A stretch of 64,000 bases of DNA, from NCBI GenBank assembly GCA_035570935.1, contig DATMKU010000322.1, positions 1-64,000 of the forward strand, read 5' to 3'. A program made the position numbers and the translations under genes. Source of the DNA: AP-15 sp035570935 (GTDB taxonomy: Bacteria; Pseudomonadota; Alphaproteobacteria; ATCC43930; CGMCC-115725). Below the pieces are notes generated by a model. That model was not told the DNA's origin and did no database searches. It saw nothing but the letters and a program-made list of their open reading frames with translations. Shown piece after piece: positions 62,643 through 64,000 of the stretch (the stretch's first letter is position 1; the number at the start of each line of letters is the position of its first letter).

Positions 62643-64000
62643 ATGAATAGCGAACAAAAAACCTTAGGGGTTTCGGCGAACGGCCCCGCCGCGGCCATCG
62701 GCGTCGGCAGCGTCGCGTCGGCAAGCGCGCACTCGCATACATCCGCGCAGCCGGTCAGGTGGTATTGGGAAACCGATGTCGTGGTCATCGGCTCGGGGGC
62801 GGCCGGGCTTCCGGCGGCGATCGTCGCGCGCGAGGCGGGCGCGTCGGTGATCGTGGTCGAAGCCCAAAAGGACATCGGCGGCCACGCGATCACCAGCGGC
62901 GGCAACGTGCCGCTCGGCGGCGGCACCAGCGCGCAACAGAAGCACGGGATCGCGGATTCGCCCGACCTGCTGTTCCGCGACCTCACCGACTGGTCGGTGG
63001 TCGAGCCCAACGGCTTTCCCGACTATCGCTACAATGACCGTGAAATCGTCCGCGCCTTCGCCGACAACAGCGCCCCCGCCTATGAGTGGCTCGTCGCCCA
63101 CGGTGTCGTCTTTGTCGACAAGGCGCCCGACGCGCTGGGCGGCAACGGGGTCGGCAATTCCGTGCCGCGCGAAATGCACGCCGCGGCGATGGAGTGGCCA
63201 TTGGTCCAGACCGGCGAGAGAGCAGACCCGGCGATCGCGGCGACCCGCTCCACCGGGAACGGGTTGATGCGCCCGCTAGAGGCCGCGGCGAAAGCGGCGG
63301 GAGTGCAGATCCTATTGGAACATCGCATGACCGCGATCCATCGCGAAGCGCCCGGCTCGGGCCGGGTGCTCGGCGTCGAGGTCGACAACAACGGCACCGT
63401 GCTCAACATCAGGGCGCGCCAGGCGGTCGTCATCGCCACCGGCGGCCATACCGGGAATGTCAATTTCCGGCGGATGTTCGATCCGCGTCTGACCGAGGAA
63501 TATTGCGGTCTTGCCGGAATGCCGTGGTCCGATCAGGACGCAAGCGGCGAGATCGCGGCGATGGCGATCGGCGCGTCGCTGTGGGGGCTTTTCAATCAGA
63601 CGGGCGAGTTCGGCATCCATCTGACCAAGCCCGGCGCCATCGGGACCCAATACAATTACCGCAATCTCAGATGGATGCCGGGCAGTGCGGTGTTCGAACG
63701 CGCCCGTGCGGTCGGCCTCACAGTGGCAGATTGGCAGGACACGATCCTGGTCAATATGCTGGGGCAGCGGTTCTATGATGAGACAGTGGGAAACTTTACC
63801 GGCAACAATTACGATTCGATCAAACCCTATACGCACGGCAATTATCTCAATGCGGTAAACATCGACTACCGGACCAATAACTGGATCAACGCCGCGCTCG
63901 CCGGAATTGGCGACGGGCACAATGGCGGCGGACCGATCTGGGCGATCTTCGATGCCGATGCGGTGGCGCGGGAGAAGTGGAACCCGTCACCGCCCAACGT
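62643..64000 (+). CDS. FAD-dependent oxidoreductase (fumarate reductase/ketosteroid dehydrogenase type), partial
   Basis: The first 452 codons are in the window; the gene runs off the right edge. The start ATG 62643 follows GAGGAAC. The first 40 residues look like a leader or linker with repeated Ala-Ser-His. Then comes the dinucleotide fold TDVVVIGSGAAGLPAAIVAR, VVEAQKDIGGHAITSGG and VVIATGGHTGN, as in flavoproteins related to fumarate reductase and 3-ketosteroid dehydrogenase. It oxidises or reduces an organic acid or ketone. It is probably the last visible gene of the TRAP operon. The catalytic C-terminal part is not seen. Confidence 0.8.
   Translation, partial: MNSEQKTLGVSANGPAAAIGVGSVASASAHSHTSAQPVRWYWETDVVVIGSGAAGLPAAIVAREAGASVIVVEAQKDIGGHAITSGGNVPLGGGTSAQQKHGIADSPDLLFRDLTDWSVVEPNGFPDYRYNDREIVRAFADNSAPAYEWLVAHGVVFVDKAPDALGGNGVGNSVPREMHAAAMEWPLVQTGERADPAIAATRSTGNGLMRPLEAAAKAAGVQILLEHRMTAIHREAPGSGRVLGVEVDNNGTVLNIRARQAVVIATGGHTGNVNFRRMFDPRLTEEYCGLAGMPWSDQDASGEIAAMAIGASLWGLFNQTGEFGIHLTKPGAIGTQYNYRNLRWMPGSAVFERARAVGLTVADWQDTILVNMLGQRFYDETVGNFTGNNYDSIKPYTHGNYLNAVNIDYRTNNWINAALAGIGDGHNGGGPIWAIFDADAVAREKWNPSPPN

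Overview
The window is about 64 kb of GC-rich DNA from an alphaproteobacterium, probably a Rhodospirillales-type soil or water organism. The evidence is the F1 ATP synthase operon atpHAGDC standing apart from F0 genes, the order glyA-nrdR-ribD, gpmI-ctpA-rppH, a tamA-tamB pair, a MucR/Ros regulator and a typical alphaproteobacterial L28 protein. Nearly all of it is coding. I saw no tRNA, rRNA, CRISPR array, intact insertion sequence or prophage.

Layout. 0-14 kb: the start of an unknown gene; a secreted beta-propeller sugar dehydrogenase-like gene whose signal peptide lies in another frame; an acyl-CoA ligase; rpmB; tamA-tamB for outer-membrane assembly; a Tat-exported dienelactone hydrolase; an LLM oxidoreductase; and a 3-hydroxyisobutyrate dehydrogenase-like gene. 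14-22 kb: an exosortase A (XrtA) cluster with XrtA fused to an EpsI-like domain, three GT4 glycosyltransferases and an asparagine-synthase-type amidotransferase; no PEP-CTERM substrate was seen here. A 49-residue membrane protein that is easy to miss lies antisense to the tail of one glycosyltransferase. 22-27.7 kb: atpHAGDC, with a different palindromic repeat in each of the three internal spacers from atpA to atpC. 27.7-31.5 kb: an accessory patch with a RES/Xre toxin-antitoxin pair that is the end of a three-gene operon, a diiron ferritin-like protein and an AT-rich orphan. 31.7-50.5 kb: mostly core metabolism and housekeeping (HpcH/HpaI aldolase, hydrolases, ribokinase, rppH-ctpA-gpmI, MFS/AraC pair, gcdH, mucR, glyA-nrdR-ribD, a MetE-like protein, an LplT-like transporter, an acyl-CoA synthetase). 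50.5-64 kb: a 0.9 kb gap, a secreted beta-helix protein, a beta-lactamase-family hydrolase, a second aldolase, a histidine-rich metal transporter coupled to a histidine-tailed XRE regulator, an LLM monooxygenase, and a TRAP operon with two tandem binding proteins, a fused DctQM permease, an aldo/keto reductase and a flavoprotein cut by the window edge.

How genes work together. tamA and tamB overlap by one base and form the translocation and assembly module. The XrtA cluster probably makes an exopolysaccharide and sorts proteins linked to it. The 57.5-64 kb genes look like one uptake-and-oxidation unit for an organic acid.

The most promising undescribed unit is the pair at 54.75-56.04 kb. A NicO/NiCoT-like transporter with an HX4DH signature and a long His-rich loop overlaps by four bases an XRE regulator that carries 11 histidines in its last 32 residues. 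A near-perfect 17-bp inverted repeat sits directly upstream. This looks like a self-contained metal-sensing and efflux operon with a sensor design I do not know. The second is the RES/Xre module with its unknown TIM-barrel-like third gene.
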